Positions 46,340-56,055 of a DNA stretch of 64,000 bases are shown here, piece by piece. Every line of letters begins with the position of its first letter. Positions within the stretch are counted from its first letter, which is position 1. The notes under the pieces were generated by a model. That model searched no databases. It was not told the origin of the DNA and worked only from the letters and a program-made list of their open reading frames with translations. The stretch spans positions 2,247,001 through 2,311,000 of the forward strand of contig JBAGRR010000001.1 in assembly GCA_036924835.1 (NCBI GenBank). Direction: 5' to 3'. The position numbers and the translations under genes are program-made. Source of the stretch: Nitrobacteraceae bacterium AZCC 1564. GTDB lineage: Bacteria; Pseudomonadota; Alphaproteobacteria; Rhizobiales; Xanthobacteraceae.

Positions 46340-46642
46340 TCAACGAATTGGCTGGTGAACGGTGACAAGCTTTGTTCCGTCTGGAAATGTCGCTTCAACC
46401 TGGATATCGTGAATCATCTCAGGAATTCCTGCCATCACTTGATCGCGCGTCAGGACTTCCGCTCCGGCCTTCATCAACTCAGCGACGGTTCGCCCATCAC
46501 GCGCGCCTTCGACGATAAAATCCGAAATGATCGCCACCGCTTCGGGGTGATTGAGCTTGACGCCACGCTCCAGGCGCCGCCGCGCCACTATCGCGGCCAT
46601 GGAAACCAGAAGCTTGTCCTTTTCCCGGGGAGACAAATTCAT
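46340..46642 (-). CDS. ureA: Urease gamma subunit
   Basis: A 100-residue subunit beginning [20 protein letters not shown] and containing [21 protein letters not shown] and [20 protein letters not shown], the complete family pattern. It forms the trimeric centre of urease. It lies 25 bp downstream of ureD and 8 bp upstream of ureB. Confidence 0.97.
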   Translation of the reverse strand: MNLSPREKDKLLVSMAAIVARRRLERGVKLNHPEAVAIISDFIVEGARDGRTVAELMKAGAEVLTRDQVMAGIPEMIHDIQVEATFPDGTKLVTVHQPIR

Positions 46643-46667
46643 GCGCAGTATCCGATTGAAGTTGAAC

Positions 46668-47477
46668 TCAGTTAAGCCACAGACGCGGCAACCCCGAGGG
46701 ACTGACCTGCCCGAGCACCGTCATCATGTCGGCGCGAAGTTTTGCGGCATCTTGTGCACAGAAGCGTGCGACTGCAAAGCCGTTCCAGGCAGAGACGCCA
46801 ACCTCACCGCCGAACCGATTTGACAGTTCACGGATGCTGGCCACGATGGCTTCGTCCCCAGGCACGATCAGCGCCGTACCGATCGCCACACCGCCTTTTA
46901 GGATAGCGCGGCTTGCGAACTTTCCAGCAATATCGCCGTCAAGACGAACCGTCTCGGCGAACACAAGCTTTCGGCCGAGGCGCATTCGCCAGCGGTCGAC
47001 GAAGCGCCCCTGGGTCATCTTTTCGCCCATGGCCGTGCGGCCGAAGACAATGATCTCGCACAACAGAAGCGAGGCGTTTTCTGCCAGATCAATGTTGATG
47101 CTGCGTGACACGCGCGCCTGATCGAACAGAATCGTTTCCTGTGGCAACCAGGCGAGCCGCGAGCCCGCTTCGGCACGTAAACTGATGTTCACCTGCGACT
47201 CGGGACCATGCGAGCGATAAAGCTTTTCCGCCGCGGCGGTCGAGACCGTCAGATGAGCCCCCTCTCGGGTGCAAATATCGATGTCGAAACGGTCACCGCC
47301 CGCAATGCCGCCCGCCGTGTTGACGAAGACCGCCGAGAGCCCCTGCTGCTCGGGTGAAGGAAAGCGCACACGGAGCGATCCTTCCTCGTGCAGCTCCCGC
47401 TGCCGCGTCGATCCATCCCGAACGTGGACGTCAAACCTCACCGCGCCAATCGCACGATTGGCGGTGAAGGTTTCCAT
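46668..47477 (-). CDS. ureD: Urease accessory protein UreD
   Basis: A 269-residue beta-rich scaffold protein for nickel delivery. Recognisable pieces are the N-terminal [61 protein letters not shown] and [18 protein letters not shown]. It binds apourease first and recruits UreF and UreG. It follows urtE by 61 bp, joining the transport and urease parts of the cluster; no separate promoter was recognised in that gap. Confidence 0.94.
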   Translation of the reverse strand: METFTANRAIGAVRFDVHVRDGSTRQRELHEEGSLRVRFPSPEQQGLSAVFVNTAGGIAGGDRFDIDICTREGAHLTVSTAAAEKLYRSHGPESQVNISLRAEAGSRLAWLPQETILFDQARVSRSINIDLAENASLLLCEIIVFGRTAMGEKMTQGRFVDRWRMRLGRKLVFAETVRLDGDIAGKFASRAILKGGVAIGTALIVPGDEAIVASIRELSNRFGGEVGVSAWNGFAVARFCAQDAAKLRADMMTVLGQVSPSGLPRLWLN

Positions 47478-47538
47478 CCATCGATGATGTCCCGTTCTGC
47501 ATCTGCCCCGGCCCAGCTCAGGATATCTTCAATTCATG

Positions 47539-48234
47539 TCAGAGCGCCATCTGGCGGCTGATCTCGCCAGGGTCGAGATTGCTGCGGTCGCATGTAAACT
47601 TCACCGCGCCGCGATCCATGACGGCGAAATTGTCACCGAGCTCGCAAGCAAAGTCGAGATATTGTTCAACCAGTACGATTGCCATCGTGCCGAGATTGCG
47701 AAGGTAGGAGATCGCGCGGCCGATATCCTTGATGATCGACGGCTGAATGCCTTCGGTTGGCTCATCAAGCAGAAGCAACTTTGGCCGCATGACCAGTGCG
47801 CGGCCAATCGCCAACTGCTGCTGCTGACCTCCCGACAGATCGCCGCCGCGGCGGCCCAGCATGCTCTGCAAGACCGGGAACAGCGCAAATACATCGTCCG
47901 GAATCGAGCGCTCGTTCCGCTTGAGCGGCGCAAAGCCGGTCTTGAGGTTCTCTTCAACGGTCAGAAGGGGAAAGATCTCACGTCCCTGAGGCACAAAGGA
48001 AATGCCCTTTCGTGCGCGCTCATACGGCTTCAACCCCGAAATGTCGGCGCCATCGAGCGTGATCGCGCCTCCGGCGATTGGGTACTGACCGACGATGGTA
48101 CGCAGCAAGCTGGTTTTGCCGACGCCATTGCGTCCCAGCACGCACGTCACCTTGCCAGGCTCGGCGAGCAGTGACACGCCGCGCAGCGCCTGCGCCGCAC
48201 CATAGTAGAGGCTGATGTTATTGACATTGAGCAT
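47539..48234 (-). CDS. urtE: Urea ABC transporter ATP-binding subunit UrtE
   Basis: A 231-residue LivF-type ATPase: Walker A GRNGVGKTS, signature LSGGQQQQ, Walker B LLLLDEPTEGIQPSI (the urea-transporter form), and the switch His replaced by Gln in VLVEQYLDFA, as in the LivF/UrtE family. It energises urea uptake with UrtD. ATG 48234 gives MLNVNNISLYYGAAQAL; the stop of urtD lies 4 bp before it. Followed by ureD. Confidence 0.95.
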   Translation of the reverse strand: MLNVNNISLYYGAAQALRGVSLLAEPGKVTCVLGRNGVGKTSLLRTIVGQYPIAGGAITLDGADISGLKPYERARKGISFVPQGREIFPLLTVEENLKTGFAPLKRNERSIPDDVFALFPVLQSMLGRRGGDLSGGQQQQLAIGRALVMRPKLLLLDEPTEGIQPSIIKDIGRAISYLRNLGTMAIVLVEQYLDFACELGDNFAVMDRGAVKFTCDRSNLDPGEISRQMAL

Positions 48235-48238
48235 CGGT

Positions 48239-49000
48239 TCACCGCCCCAGATACACTTCAATGACGCGTTCGTTGGCGGAAACCTGGTCGATCGATCCTT
48301 CGGCCAGCACCGATCCCTCATGCAGACACGTCACGCGGACTCCAAGCTCGCGCACGAACGTCATGTCGTGCTCGACGACGACCACGGTCTTGTCCTTGTT
48401 GATCTCCTTCAAAAGCTCGGCGGTCTGATGCGTTTCCACATCGGTCATGCCTGCCACTGGCTCATCGACCAGCAGCAGCTTGGGATCCTGCGCCAGTAGC
48501 ATGCCGATCTCGAGCCACTGTTTCTGGCCGTGGGATAATGTACCAGCCAACCGATCGCGCGAACCGGTCAGACGGATCGTTTCAAGGACACGATCGATGC
48601 GCTCACGCTCGTCTGCGGTCTCGCGCCAGAACAACGTCTTGCGGACGCCATGATCGGTCTTCAGCGCAAGGCGTAGATTGTCTTCGATGGTCTGGCTCTC
48701 GAATACAGTTGGTTTCTGGAATTTGCGCCCAATGCCGAGCTCGGCGATTTGCGTCTCATCAAGACGCGTGAGATCGACCGAACCGTCAAACAGGACATCG
48801 CCTTCATCGGGTTTGGTCTTGCCGGTGATGATGTCCATCATCGTCGTTTTACCGGCGCCATTGGGACCGATGATGGCCCGCATCTCACCCGGTGCGATGG
48901 TCAACGACAGATTATTGATGGCGTGGAATCCATCGAACGAGACATGCACGCCATCGAGATAGAGCATTGCGGACGTCGCGCGGGTATCCATGACATTCAT
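48239..49000 (-). CDS. urtD: Urea ABC transporter ATP-binding subunit UrtD
   Basis: A 253-residue LivG-type ATPase: Walker A GPNGAGKTT, RKFQKPTVFESQTIEDNL (Q-loop region), signature LSHGQKQWLEIG and Walker B LLLVDEPVAGMTDVE, with H-loop VVVVEHDMTFVREL. The LSHGQKQ signature is the one usual for UrtD. ATG 49000 or 48991 is possible. It starts 4 bp after the urtC stop. Confidence 0.95.
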   Translation of the reverse strand: MNVMDTRATSAMLYLDGVHVSFDGFHAINNLSLTIAPGEMRAIIGPNGAGKTTMMDIITGKTKPDEGDVLFDGSVDLTRLDETQIAELGIGRKFQKPTVFESQTIEDNLRLALKTDHGVRKTLFWRETADERERIDRVLETIRLTGSRDRLAGTLSHGQKQWLEIGMLLAQDPKLLLVDEPVAGMTDVETHQTAELLKEINKDKTVVVVEHDMTFVRELGVRVTCLHEGSVLAEGSIDQVSANERVIEVYLGR

Positions 49001-49004
49001 AGGT

Positions 49005-50174
49005 TTACTTCGCCATCCGTGTTTCAGCGACACCGTCTTCGAGCGCAGCGCTCGCCGCGTTCTTCTCAAACTGCTCTTCGCGGCGCCGGGCCCACCAGTC
49101 TTTCACAGTGCCGACAATGCCCTTGGGCAGCAGCAGGGTCACCAGGATGAACAGCGCGCCCAGCATGAATAGCCAGTACGGCGCCAGCACGCCGGATGTG
49201 AATACGGTCTTGGCGTAGTTCACGACAACAGCTCCCAGCGCTGCTCCAATCAGCGTGCCGCGCCCGCCGACTGCGACCCAGATCACCGCCTCGATCGAAT
49301 TACCCGGCGCGAATTCTCCAGGATTGATGATCCCCACCTGCGGGACATAGAGGGCGCCGGCGACACCCGCCATGCATGCCGATAGCGTGAAGACAAAAAG
49401 TTTGTAGGATTCTACGCGGTATCCCAAGAACCGCGTGCGGGATTCTGCATCGCGTATCGCGATCAGCACCTTGCCGAGCTTCGAGGTCACGATCGCGCGG
49501 CACATCAAGAACACGAGTGCAAGCGCAATGCAGGACAGAACGAACAGCACCGCACGCGTTCCCTGCGCCTGGACATTGAAACCGAGGATATCCTTAAAGT
49601 CGGTCAAGCCATTATTGCCGCCGAAGCCGAAATCGTTACGGAAAAAGGCCAGCAGCAGCGCGTAAGTCATCGCCTGCGTGATGATCGACAAATACACACC
49701 GGTCACGCGCGAGCGGAAGGCAAGCCAGCCGAAGCAGAAAGCCAGCAGGCCAGGCACCAAAAGCACCATCAGCGCGGCGAACCAGAACATATCGAAGCCG
49801 TGCCAGTACCATGGAAGCTTCTGATAGTTCAGAAACACCATGAAGTCCGGCAACAGCGGATTGCCATACACGCCACGGCTGCCGATCTGCCGCATCAGAT
49901 ACATGCCCATGGCGTAGCCGCCGAGCGCGAAGAATGCACCGTGACCGAGCGAAAGGATCCCGCAATATCCCCAAATGAGGTCGATCGAGAGAGCCAGGAT
50001 CGCGTAGCAGAGATATTTGCCGAACAGTGCCATCAAATAAGTCGGCACCTGCAGCGGAGACGACTCCGGCAGGAGCAAGTTCGAAAGCGGCACGAGAATG
50101 CCGACTGCTGCGACGATCAACAAAAAGACCGTCGCGCTTTTGTCGAGGGATCGGGTGAGGATGTGCGGCGTCAT
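49005..50174 (-). CDS. urtC: Urea ABC transporter permease UrtC
   Basis: A 389-residue LivM-type permease with about nine hydrophobic segments. Signatures: YAILALSIDLIWGYCGILSLGHGAFFALGGYAMG, given here as two parts (SIDLIWGYCGILSLG and HGAFFALGGYAMG), RNDFGFGGNNGLTDFKD and FLGYRVESYKLFVFTLSA. The coding start ATG 50174 overlaps the urtB stop by 4 bp. C-terminal residues form an Arg/Glu/Ala-rich cytoplasmic tail. Confidence 0.95.
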   Translation of the reverse strand: MTPHILTRSLDKSATVFLLIVAAVGILVPLSNLLLPESSPLQVPTYLMALFGKYLCYAILALSIDLIWGYCGILSLGHGAFFALGGYAMGMYLMRQIGSRGVYGNPLLPDFMVFLNYQKLPWYWHGFDMFWFAALMVLLVPGLLAFCFGWLAFRSRVTGVYLSIITQAMTYALLLAFFRNDFGFGGNNGLTDFKDILGFNVQAQGTRAVLFVLSCIALALVFLMCRAIVTSKLGKVLIAIRDAESRTRFLGYRVESYKLFVFTLSACMAGVAGALYVPQVGIINPGEFAPGNSIEAVIWVAVGGRGTLIGAALGAVVVNYAKTVFTSGVLAPYWLFMLGALFILVTLLLPKGIVGTVKDWWARRREEQFEKNAASAALEDGVAETRMAK

Positions 50175-51784
50175 GCTTCCACCGATCGGCCCTTGAGCGC
50201 GAACAGGCCGCGCGGCCGCTTCTGAATGAACAGAATGATCAGGACCAGAATGGCGATCTTGCCCAGCACCGCGCCAGCGATCGGCTCTAAGAATTTGTTG
50301 GCCATGCCGAGCGTAAGCGCCCCGACCAAAGTGCCCCACAGATTTCCGACCCCGCCGAACACCACCACCATGAAGGAGTCGATGATGTAACTCTGGCCAA
50401 GGTTGGGACTGACGTTGTCGATCTGCGATAGAGCCACGCCCGCGATACCGGCGATACCAGAACCGAGACCGAAGGTCAGAGCGTCAACCCGCGAGGTCGC
50501 GATGCCCATCGAAGCCGCCATGCGCCGGTTCTGGGTCACGGCGCGCATCTCAAGCCCGAGGCTGGTGAAACGCAGCATTGCCAGCAGAATGAAGAACACC
50601 GCGAGCGTAAACACGACGATCCAGAGCCGGTTATACGTGATCGTTATGTAACCGATGTCGAATGCGCCGCTCATCCACGATGGATTGCCGACCTCACGGT
50701 TAGTCGGGCCAAAGGCGGTACGCACCGCCTGCTGGATGATCAGGGAGAGCCCCCAAGTGGCGAGAAGGGTCTCGAGCGGGCGTCCGTAAAGGAATCGGAT
50801 AATTGTCCGCTCGATCAGAACGCCGATGAGACCCGCGACCAGAAATGCCAGAGGCACGGCTATCAACAACGAATAATCGAACAGCGCGGGGTAGCTGCTG
50901 CGGATAATCTCCTGCACCACGAAAGTAACATAGGCGCCGATCATCACCATTTCGCCATGAGCCATGTTGATGACGCCCATCACGCCGAAGGTGATGGCAA
51001 GACCGATGGCGGCGAGCAGCAGAACAGACCCAAGCGACAGACCGTACCACGCGTTCTGAACTGTCGCCCAGATCGCAAGCGTATTCTGGATCGATCCGAT
51101 TGTGCTCGCGGCCGCATTGACCACTGACTGCGGCTGCCCCGGCGACAAGCCGGTCAGAATCGCCAACGCTTCCTGATCACCGCGCGCGCGGATGATGGAG
51201 ATTGCCTCGAGCTTATCGGCTTCGCTCGCGTCGTCCTTGAACAGGATGATTGCGGCCTTTGCCTGCGCGAGTGCTCGCTTGGCTGTGCTGTAGGTTTCCT
51301 TCTGCAACGCGCCTTCGACGGTCGGCAGGAGCGCTGCGTCGTGCGATTTAAAGACGGACTGTGCAGCTTGAATGCGCGTCGCAACATCCGGCGACAGCAG
51401 GGTGAGTCCACCCATCGCAGCCTCAACGGCACGGCGCAGCCGGTTATTGAGGCGCACGGGGTTCGCAGTCGCCGGCATATCGGCGACAGGAGCGCCTGTC
51501 ACGGCATCTGTGACTTTGCCGTCAGAAGTCTTGATGAAAACCTTCTTGCTTTCGGGATCGGCCAGCAAACGGCCATCCTGCAAGGCCCCGATGATGGGAG
51601 CAGCCTGCGGATTGCCGCTGGTCGCGAGCACCCCGATGGCCTCTTCCGTATCGGAGAATGAGTCGTTGGCGAACTGCGCGACGGCATCTTCAAAGGGGCC
51701 CGCCAAAGCGGGTAAACCCATGGAGACAATGAGCGCCATCGCGGCAAACAGCGCGCGGCTTCGATGGATAAAATTAAAAAGCAC
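50171..51784 (-). CDS. urtB: Urea ABC transporter permease UrtB with periplasmic N-terminal domain
   Basis: A 537-residue protein. Residues 1-28 are a signal sequence; ~30-240 form the Ala-rich helical domain peculiar to UrtB (e.g. AVAQFANDSFSDTEEAI, LLSPDVATRIQAAQ). The C-terminal ~290 residues are a LivH-type permease with GLAITFGVMGVINMAHGEM, RPLETLLATWGLSLI and VFGGVGNLWGTLVGAL. It pairs with UrtC. It follows urtA by 76 bp. Confidence 0.95.
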   Translation of the reverse strand: MLFNFIHRSRALFAAMALIVSMGLPALAGPFEDAVAQFANDSFSDTEEAIGVLATSGNPQAAPIIGALQDGRLLADPESKKVFIKTSDGKVTDAVTGAPVADMPATANPVRLNNRLRRAVEAAMGGLTLLSPDVATRIQAAQSVFKSHDAALLPTVEGALQKETYSTAKRALAQAKAAIILFKDDASEADKLEAISIIRARGDQEALAILTGLSPGQPQSVVNAAASTIGSIQNTLAIWATVQNAWYGLSLGSVLLLAAIGLAITFGVMGVINMAHGEMVMIGAYVTFVVQEIIRSSYPALFDYSLLIAVPLAFLVAGLIGVLIERTIIRFLYGRPLETLLATWGLSLIIQQAVRTAFGPTNREVGNPSWMSGAFDIGYITITYNRLWIVVFTLAVFFILLAMLRFTSLGLEMRAVTQNRRMAASMGIATSRVDALTFGLGSGIAGIAGVALSQIDNVSPNLGQSYIIDSFMVVVFGGVGNLWGTLVGALTLGMANKFLEPIAGAVLGKIAILVLIILFIQKRPRGLFALKGRSVEA

Positions 51785-51860
51785 GTCACAACCCCGGCAG
51801 AGGTGGAGTGGGAGACGGCGACGATTGCCGCCTCCCGGTCGTTCAGTCCAAGTCAGAGGA

Positions 51861-53183
51861 TCAGGAACCCTGACCGCCGCACTTGTTGGTCTTGACGTTG
51901 AAGTTGCCGCACTTATGCGTGACCCAGTCGCCGATCAGGTCCTTCGAGCCCTCAAGCTCCTTCGACCATGCATCGCCGGCCACGAGGCTCGGAGTCTTCC
52001 ACACAACGTCGAACTGACCATCGGCTTTGATTTCGCCGATGAACACAGGCTTGGTGATGTGATGGTTCGGCAGCATCTTCGATACGCCGCCGGTCAGGTT
52101 CGGCGCTTCGGTGCCGGGCAGTGCATCGATCACCTTGTCAGGATCGACCGACTTCGCCTTCTCGACAGCCTTCACCCACATGTTGAAGCCGATCACATGC
52201 GCTTCCATCGGGTCGTTGGTCACACGCTTCGGATTATTGGTGTAAGCCTGCCACTTCTTGATGAACTCGGTATTCGCTGGAGTCTTGATGGATTCGAAGT
52301 AGTTCCAGGCCGCGAGGTGACCAACAAGCGGCTTGGTGTCGATGCCGGCGAGCTCTTCTTCACCGACCGAGAACGCCACCACCGGAATATCGGTCGCCTT
52401 GATGCCCTGGTTGCCAAGCTCCTTATAGAACGGCACGTTGGCATCGCCATTAATGGTCGAGACCACCGCCGTCTTCTTGCCAGCAGATCCAAACTTCTTG
52501 ATGTCAGCTACGATCGTCTGCCAATCGGAGTGACCGAACGGCGTGTAGTTGATCATGATGTCTTCCTGCTTGACGCCTTTGGACTTCAAGTAGGCTTCGA
52601 GGATCTTGTTGGTGGTGCGCGGATAGACATAGTCGGTGCCGGCCAGCACCCAACGCTTCACCTTCTCTTCCTTCATCAGGTAGTCGACCGCAGGGATAGC
52701 CTGCTGGTTCGGCGCAGCGCCGGTGTAGAACACATTGCGCTCGCTTTCCTCGCCCTCGTACTGGACGGGATAGAAGAGGATCGAGTTCAACTCCTTGAAT
52801 ACGGGCAACACGGATTTACGTGACACCGAGGTCCAGCAGCCGAACACGACCGAAACCTTGTCTTTGGTAATCAATTCGCGCGCCTTTTCGGCGAAGAGCG
52901 GCCAGTTCGATGCGGGATCAACGACGACAGCTTCGAGCTTCTTCCCGAGAACACCGCCTTTCTTGTTCTGCTCGTCGATGAGGAACAGAATGGTGTCTTT
53001 CAGTGTGGTTTCGCTGATGGCCATGGTGCCGGACAGCGAATGCAAGACACCGACCTTGATGGTGTCATCGGCAGCCTTGGCGCCACCGAGCGTCGCGAGA
53101 CCTAAAAAGAGGCCAGCCGTCGCAGCCAGCCATTTCCGGCGGCTGAACGGCACGGCCATAGTCGTGCTGAAATGCGTAGTCAT
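51861..53183 (-). CDS. urtA: Urea ABC transporter substrate-binding protein
   Basis: A 440-residue periplasmic binding protein with a Tat-type signal (SRRKWLAATAGLFLGLATLGGAKA). The mature part begins DDTIKVGVLHSLSGTMAISE, followed by GCWTSVSRKSVLPVFKE, NSILFYPVQYEGEESERNVFYTGA and the C-terminal GDWVTHKCGNFNVKTNKCGG, all UrtA signatures. The start ATG 53183 has CAGGGAGA upstream. First gene of the urt-ure unit, about 70 bp from a sigma-54 promoter. Confidence 0.96.
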   Translation of the reverse strand: MTTHFSTTMAVPFSRRKWLAATAGLFLGLATLGGAKAADDTIKVGVLHSLSGTMAISETTLKDTILFLIDEQNKKGGVLGKKLEAVVVDPASNWPLFAEKARELITKDKVSVVFGCWTSVSRKSVLPVFKELNSILFYPVQYEGEESERNVFYTGAAPNQQAIPAVDYLMKEEKVKRWVLAGTDYVYPRTTNKILEAYLKSKGVKQEDIMINYTPFGHSDWQTIVADIKKFGSAGKKTAVVSTINGDANVPFYKELGNQGIKATDIPVVAFSVGEEELAGIDTKPLVGHLAAWNYFESIKTPANTEFIKKWQAYTNNPKRVTNDPMEAHVIGFNMWVKAVEKAKSVDPDKVIDALPGTEAPNLTGGVSKMLPNHHITKPVFIGEIKADGQFDVVWKTPSLVAGDAWSKELEGSKDLIGDWVTHKCGNFNVKTNKCGGQGS

Positions 53184-53712
53184 GCGATTATCTCCCTGAC
53201 GCAGACGTGAAACGCGATGAGACGGCCCTGGGCCGGCTGCGGTAAGGGAATCGCAAGAAGTATGCCACCTGCTGAAATTTCAACAAGCCATTGCTACAAC
53301 TAGGGAATTTCATATTTCAAGCGAACAGCGCCACCAGTCCGCCTTATTTTTAGGCGCCCTGCCTGAGTGCGAAGGCAGCACAATGCTCATAAAATAACCA
53401 GATCGAGCGCGACGACTAAATTTTCAGCACGAAACCACAGGCCGGCGATCATGAAATCATCAACCCAATCAGCGCGTTTGTCCGAAACAGCGGACATTCA
53501 CCTTGAAAGCGCCGCCTTCCTGTTCCATATCAACGCCGCGACCTTGAGAATCGTCAGGTCTTTGCGAGCCGCGTGTTCTGATCCCGTTTTGCGGTTTCTG
53601 GCTTGCTTTTCAGCTAACCGAAACCGACACCCCAGACACGCGGGTGTCCCCGACACCGCCCGTACCCGACATGATGTCCGGCGCGCGCAATGACTCATAG
53701 AAAGACCTGCTT
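53184..53712. other. Long intergenic region between urtA and the helicase gene
   Basis: 529 bp with no supported gene. It contains the urtA leader and sigma-54 promoter (53252-53267). Upstream of that is an AT-rich stretch 53270-53330 with TTGAAATATGAAATT on the minus strand, where an NtrC-type enhancer might lie. The remaining ~350 bp form the leader side of the helicase gene, possibly a cold-responsive 5' UTR. Confidence 0.45.
53252..53267 (-). promoter_or_regulatory. Sigma-54 promoter of the urt-ure unit
   Basis: Minus strand TGGCATACTTCTTGCG fits the RpoN consensus TGGCAC-N5-TTGCA/T with the invariant GG (-24) and GC (-12) at correct spacing. It points at urtA 68 bp downstream. Nitrogen-limitation control by NtrC is the natural inference. 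Confidence 0.82.
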
Positions 53713-55143
53713 TTGACTTCTTTCCAGGATTTCGGGCTAGCCGATCCAATCTCGCGTGCTCTTAAAGAAGAGAATTATCACACGCCCACCCCTATCCAGG
53801 CACAGACCATTCCCATCGCGATGACCGGCCGAGACGTCATCGGAATCGCCCAGACCGGCACCGGAAAAACGGCGTCGTTCGCGCTGCCGATCCTGCATCG
53901 CCTACTGGAAAGCCGCATCAGGCCACAACCGAAGTCCTGCCGCGTTCTGGTGCTGAGCCCAACCCGGGAGCTCTCCGGACAGATCCTCGACAGCTTCAAC
54001 GCTTACGGCCGGCATCTCAGGCTGACGTCCGCACTTGCCATTGGCGGCGTACCGATGGGCCGTCAGGTCCGCTCGGTCATGCAAGGCGTCGAGGTGATGG
54101 TTGCCACGCCAGGACGCCTGCTCGACATGGTTCAAGGCAACGCCCTGAAGCTTGGCCAGGTAGAATTTCTAGTGCTCGATGAAGCGGACCGCATGCTCGA
54201 CATGGGCTTCATCAACGACATCCGCAAAATCGTCGCCAAATTACCGATCAAACGCCAGACTCTGTTCTTCTCGGCGACCATGCCGAAAGACATTGCCGAT
54301 CTCGCGGAACAGATGCTCCGCGATCCGGCCCGGGTTTCAGTGACGCCGGTGTCATCCACCGCCGAGCGGATCGACCAGCGCATTATCCAGGTCGACCACA
54401 CAGCCAAGCCGGCCATTCTGGCGCAACTCCTGAAAGACGAGCCGGTTAACAGGGCTTTGGTGTTCACACGCACCAAACACGGCGCCGACAAGGTGGTAAA
54501 AGGTCTCGCCAAGGTGGGCATCGCTGCGGAGGCAATTCACGGCAACAAGTCGCAGAACCATCGCGAACGCGTGCTGACAGCCTTCCGCTCCGGCGACATC
54601 CGCACGCTGGTGGCGACCGATATCGCCGCGCGCGGTATCGACGTTGACGGCATAACCCATGTGGTCAATTTCGATATTCCGAATGTTCCGGAAACATATG
54701 TCCATCGCATTGGACGGACAGCGCGCGCAGGCGCCGATGGCGTGGCCATCTCTCTCTGCGCCGGCGAGGAACACACTTACGTGCGCGACATTGAAAAACT
54801 GATCCGCATGAGCCTTCCGAAGGAAGATCGCCGTACGCCCGGCCAGCAACGCCCGGCGGCGGCCATCTCATCGCAGCATCGTTCCGCACGGCCAGCGGCA
54901 AACGGCCATGGACCTCGCGCGAACGACGCGGCACCCGGCTCACAGGGTCCAAGGCGGCGGCGCCGGCGTCCGGGGGCGGGTAATGCACCTCACGCCACCC
55001 GGCACGAAGCCAGCCGCCAGGAGACTTCCCGTCCATCACAGGGCGGCAACAACAAGGGCGAGGGAATTCAGGGCGTCGCGTTTCTGCACCGCGAAAATCG
55101 TCCTGCCCAAGCTCAGCGCAACCAGCGCCCACACCGTTCATAG
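53713..55143 (+). CDS. rhlE: DEAD-box RNA helicase, RhlE type
   Basis: A 476-residue helicase. All motifs are present: Q motif [20 protein letters not shown], Ia [53 protein letters not shown]. The last ~110 residues are a basic Arg/Gly/Pro/Gln tail for RNA contact. The only plausible start is TTG 53713 ([17 protein letters not shown]); the first ATG would remove the Q motif. RhlE helicases remodel structured RNA and ribosome precursors, often in the cold. It is followed by infA and cspA. Confidence 0.94.
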   Translation: MTSFQDFGLADPISRALKEENYHTPTPIQAQTIPIAMTGRDVIGIAQTGTGKTASFALPILHRLLESRIRPQPKSCRVLVLSPTRELSGQILDSFNAYGRHLRLTSALAIGGVPMGRQVRSVMQGVEVMVATPGRLLDMVQGNALKLGQVEFLVLDEADRMLDMGFINDIRKIVAKLPIKRQTLFFSATMPKDIADLAEQMLRDPARVSVTPVSSTAERIDQRIIQVDHTAKPAILAQLLKDEPVNRALVFTRTKHGADKVVKGLAKVGIAAEAIHGNKSQNHRERVLTAFRSGDIRTLVATDIAARGIDVDGITHVVNFDIPNVPETYVHRIGRTARAGADGVAISLCAGEEHTYVRDIEKLIRMSLPKEDRRTPGQQRPAAAISSQHRSARPAANGHGPRANDAAPGSQGPRRRRRRPGAGNAPHATRHEASRQETSRPSQGGNNKGEGIQGVAFLHRENRPAQAQRNQRPHRS

Positions 55144-55177
55144 TCAGATCAACTATCTAGAGGACTTGGAGACCCCT

Positions 55178-55462
55178 ATGGCGAAAGAAGAGTTGATCCA
55201 GTTCGAAGGACTGGTCACGGAAATCCTCCCCGACGCACGTTATCGCGTCCAGCTTGATGCCGGACATGAGATCGTGGCTTACACAGCCGGTAAGATGAAG
55301 AAGAACCGCATCAAGACGCTGGCCGGAGACCGGGTCACGATCGAGATGTCGCCCTATGACCTGGAAAAAGGCCGCCTCATCTTCCGCCACAAGGACGAGC
55401 GTCCGAGCGGCGGACCTCCTCGCGGTGCACCTCCCCGCGGCGGTCAATTCCGGCGCCGTTAA
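55178..55462 (+). CDS. infA: Translation initiation factor IF-1 with C-terminal RG/P-rich tail
   Basis: A 94-residue protein whose first ~72 residues are a standard IF-1 OB fold: [40 protein letters not shown] and [19 protein letters not shown]. It occupies the ribosomal A site during initiation. IF-1 normally ends there; here ~20 extra residues rich in Gly, Pro and Arg follow ([17 protein letters not shown]). It is 34 bp after the helicase gene. A second, plain infA probably exists elsewhere, so this may be a specialised paralog; ATG 55178 follows AGAGGACTTGGAG. Confidence 0.93.
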   Translation: MAKEELIQFEGLVTEILPDARYRVQLDAGHEIVAYTAGKMKKNRIKTLAGDRVTIEMSPYDLEKGRLIFRHKDERPSGGPPRGAPPRGGQFRRR

Positions 55463-55734
55463 TAGACCGGCGCGCCATTCCCCCATCGCGCACGGCTGTT
55501 CCTTGCGCGATTCGGCTATTTCAGCCGCACTGGCGGATGATTAATATTTGGCGCACGTCAGGATTGTTTTGAAAGCATATCTCACGTAATATAGGGGCAT
55601 CGATCTTCGGCCGGACGACACTCGCTATCCACCGGTACAGCCGGGTTAGCGCTCGACCTCTTCCAAATTTCGATCTCACCAGCCCATTTAACCGTGGGCT
55701 TCTACTATATCTATCTCGAGAAGGACTACCCCAC
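55463..55734. other. Leader region of cspA
   Basis: 272 bp without a gene. It contains an AT-rich patch near 55541-55590 suitable for a promoter and ends with the ribosome site AAGGAC before cspA. Long cold-shock leaders often act as thermosensing RNA; no conserved cold box was identified. Confidence 0.4.
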
Positions 55735-55947
55735 GTGAGCATGGGAACAGTGAAGTGGTTTAACGCAACCAAAGGCTACGGCTTCATTCAGCCGGATGAT
55801 GGCGGCAACGACGTGTTCGTTCACATCAGCGCTGTCGAGCGCGCCGGTCTTGGTACGCTGCGCGAAGGCCAGAAGATCAGCTACGAAATCGTTGCGGATC
55901 GCCGTTCGGGCAAGTCGTCGGCTGACAATCTCCGCGCCGCCGGCTAA
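55735..55947 (+). CDS. cspA: Cold shock protein, CspA family
   Basis: A 70-residue OB-fold RNA chaperone with RNP1 KGYGFIQ and RNP2 DVFVHIS, and the usual [15 protein letters not shown] opening. It melts mRNA structure, typically in the cold. The start GTG 55735 lies eight bases after AAGGAC and gives MSMGTVKW; ATG 55741 is the alternative. Flanked downstream by a strong intrinsic terminator. Confidence 0.95.
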   Translation: MSMGTVKWFNATKGYGFIQPDDGGNDVFVHISAVERAGLGTLREGQKISYEIVADRRSGKSSADNLRAAG

Positions 55948-55991
55948 GTGAAATTTCCGCGGCTCCGTTCGCGGAAACCAGAGCAAAAAAC

Positions 55992-56021
55992 AAAAGGCCG
56001 TGCACACTGCACGGCCTTTTT
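55992..56021 (+). terminator. Intrinsic terminator of cspA
   Basis: AAAAGGCCGTGCA pairs with TGCACGGCCTTTT around CAC, followed by further T. The A-rich left side also lets it act on the convergent minus-strand pilin gene ending at 56056. Confidence 0.92.
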
Positions 56022-56055
56022 CAATTTCGCTGTCGTGCCCGCTCTGAACCAACTA

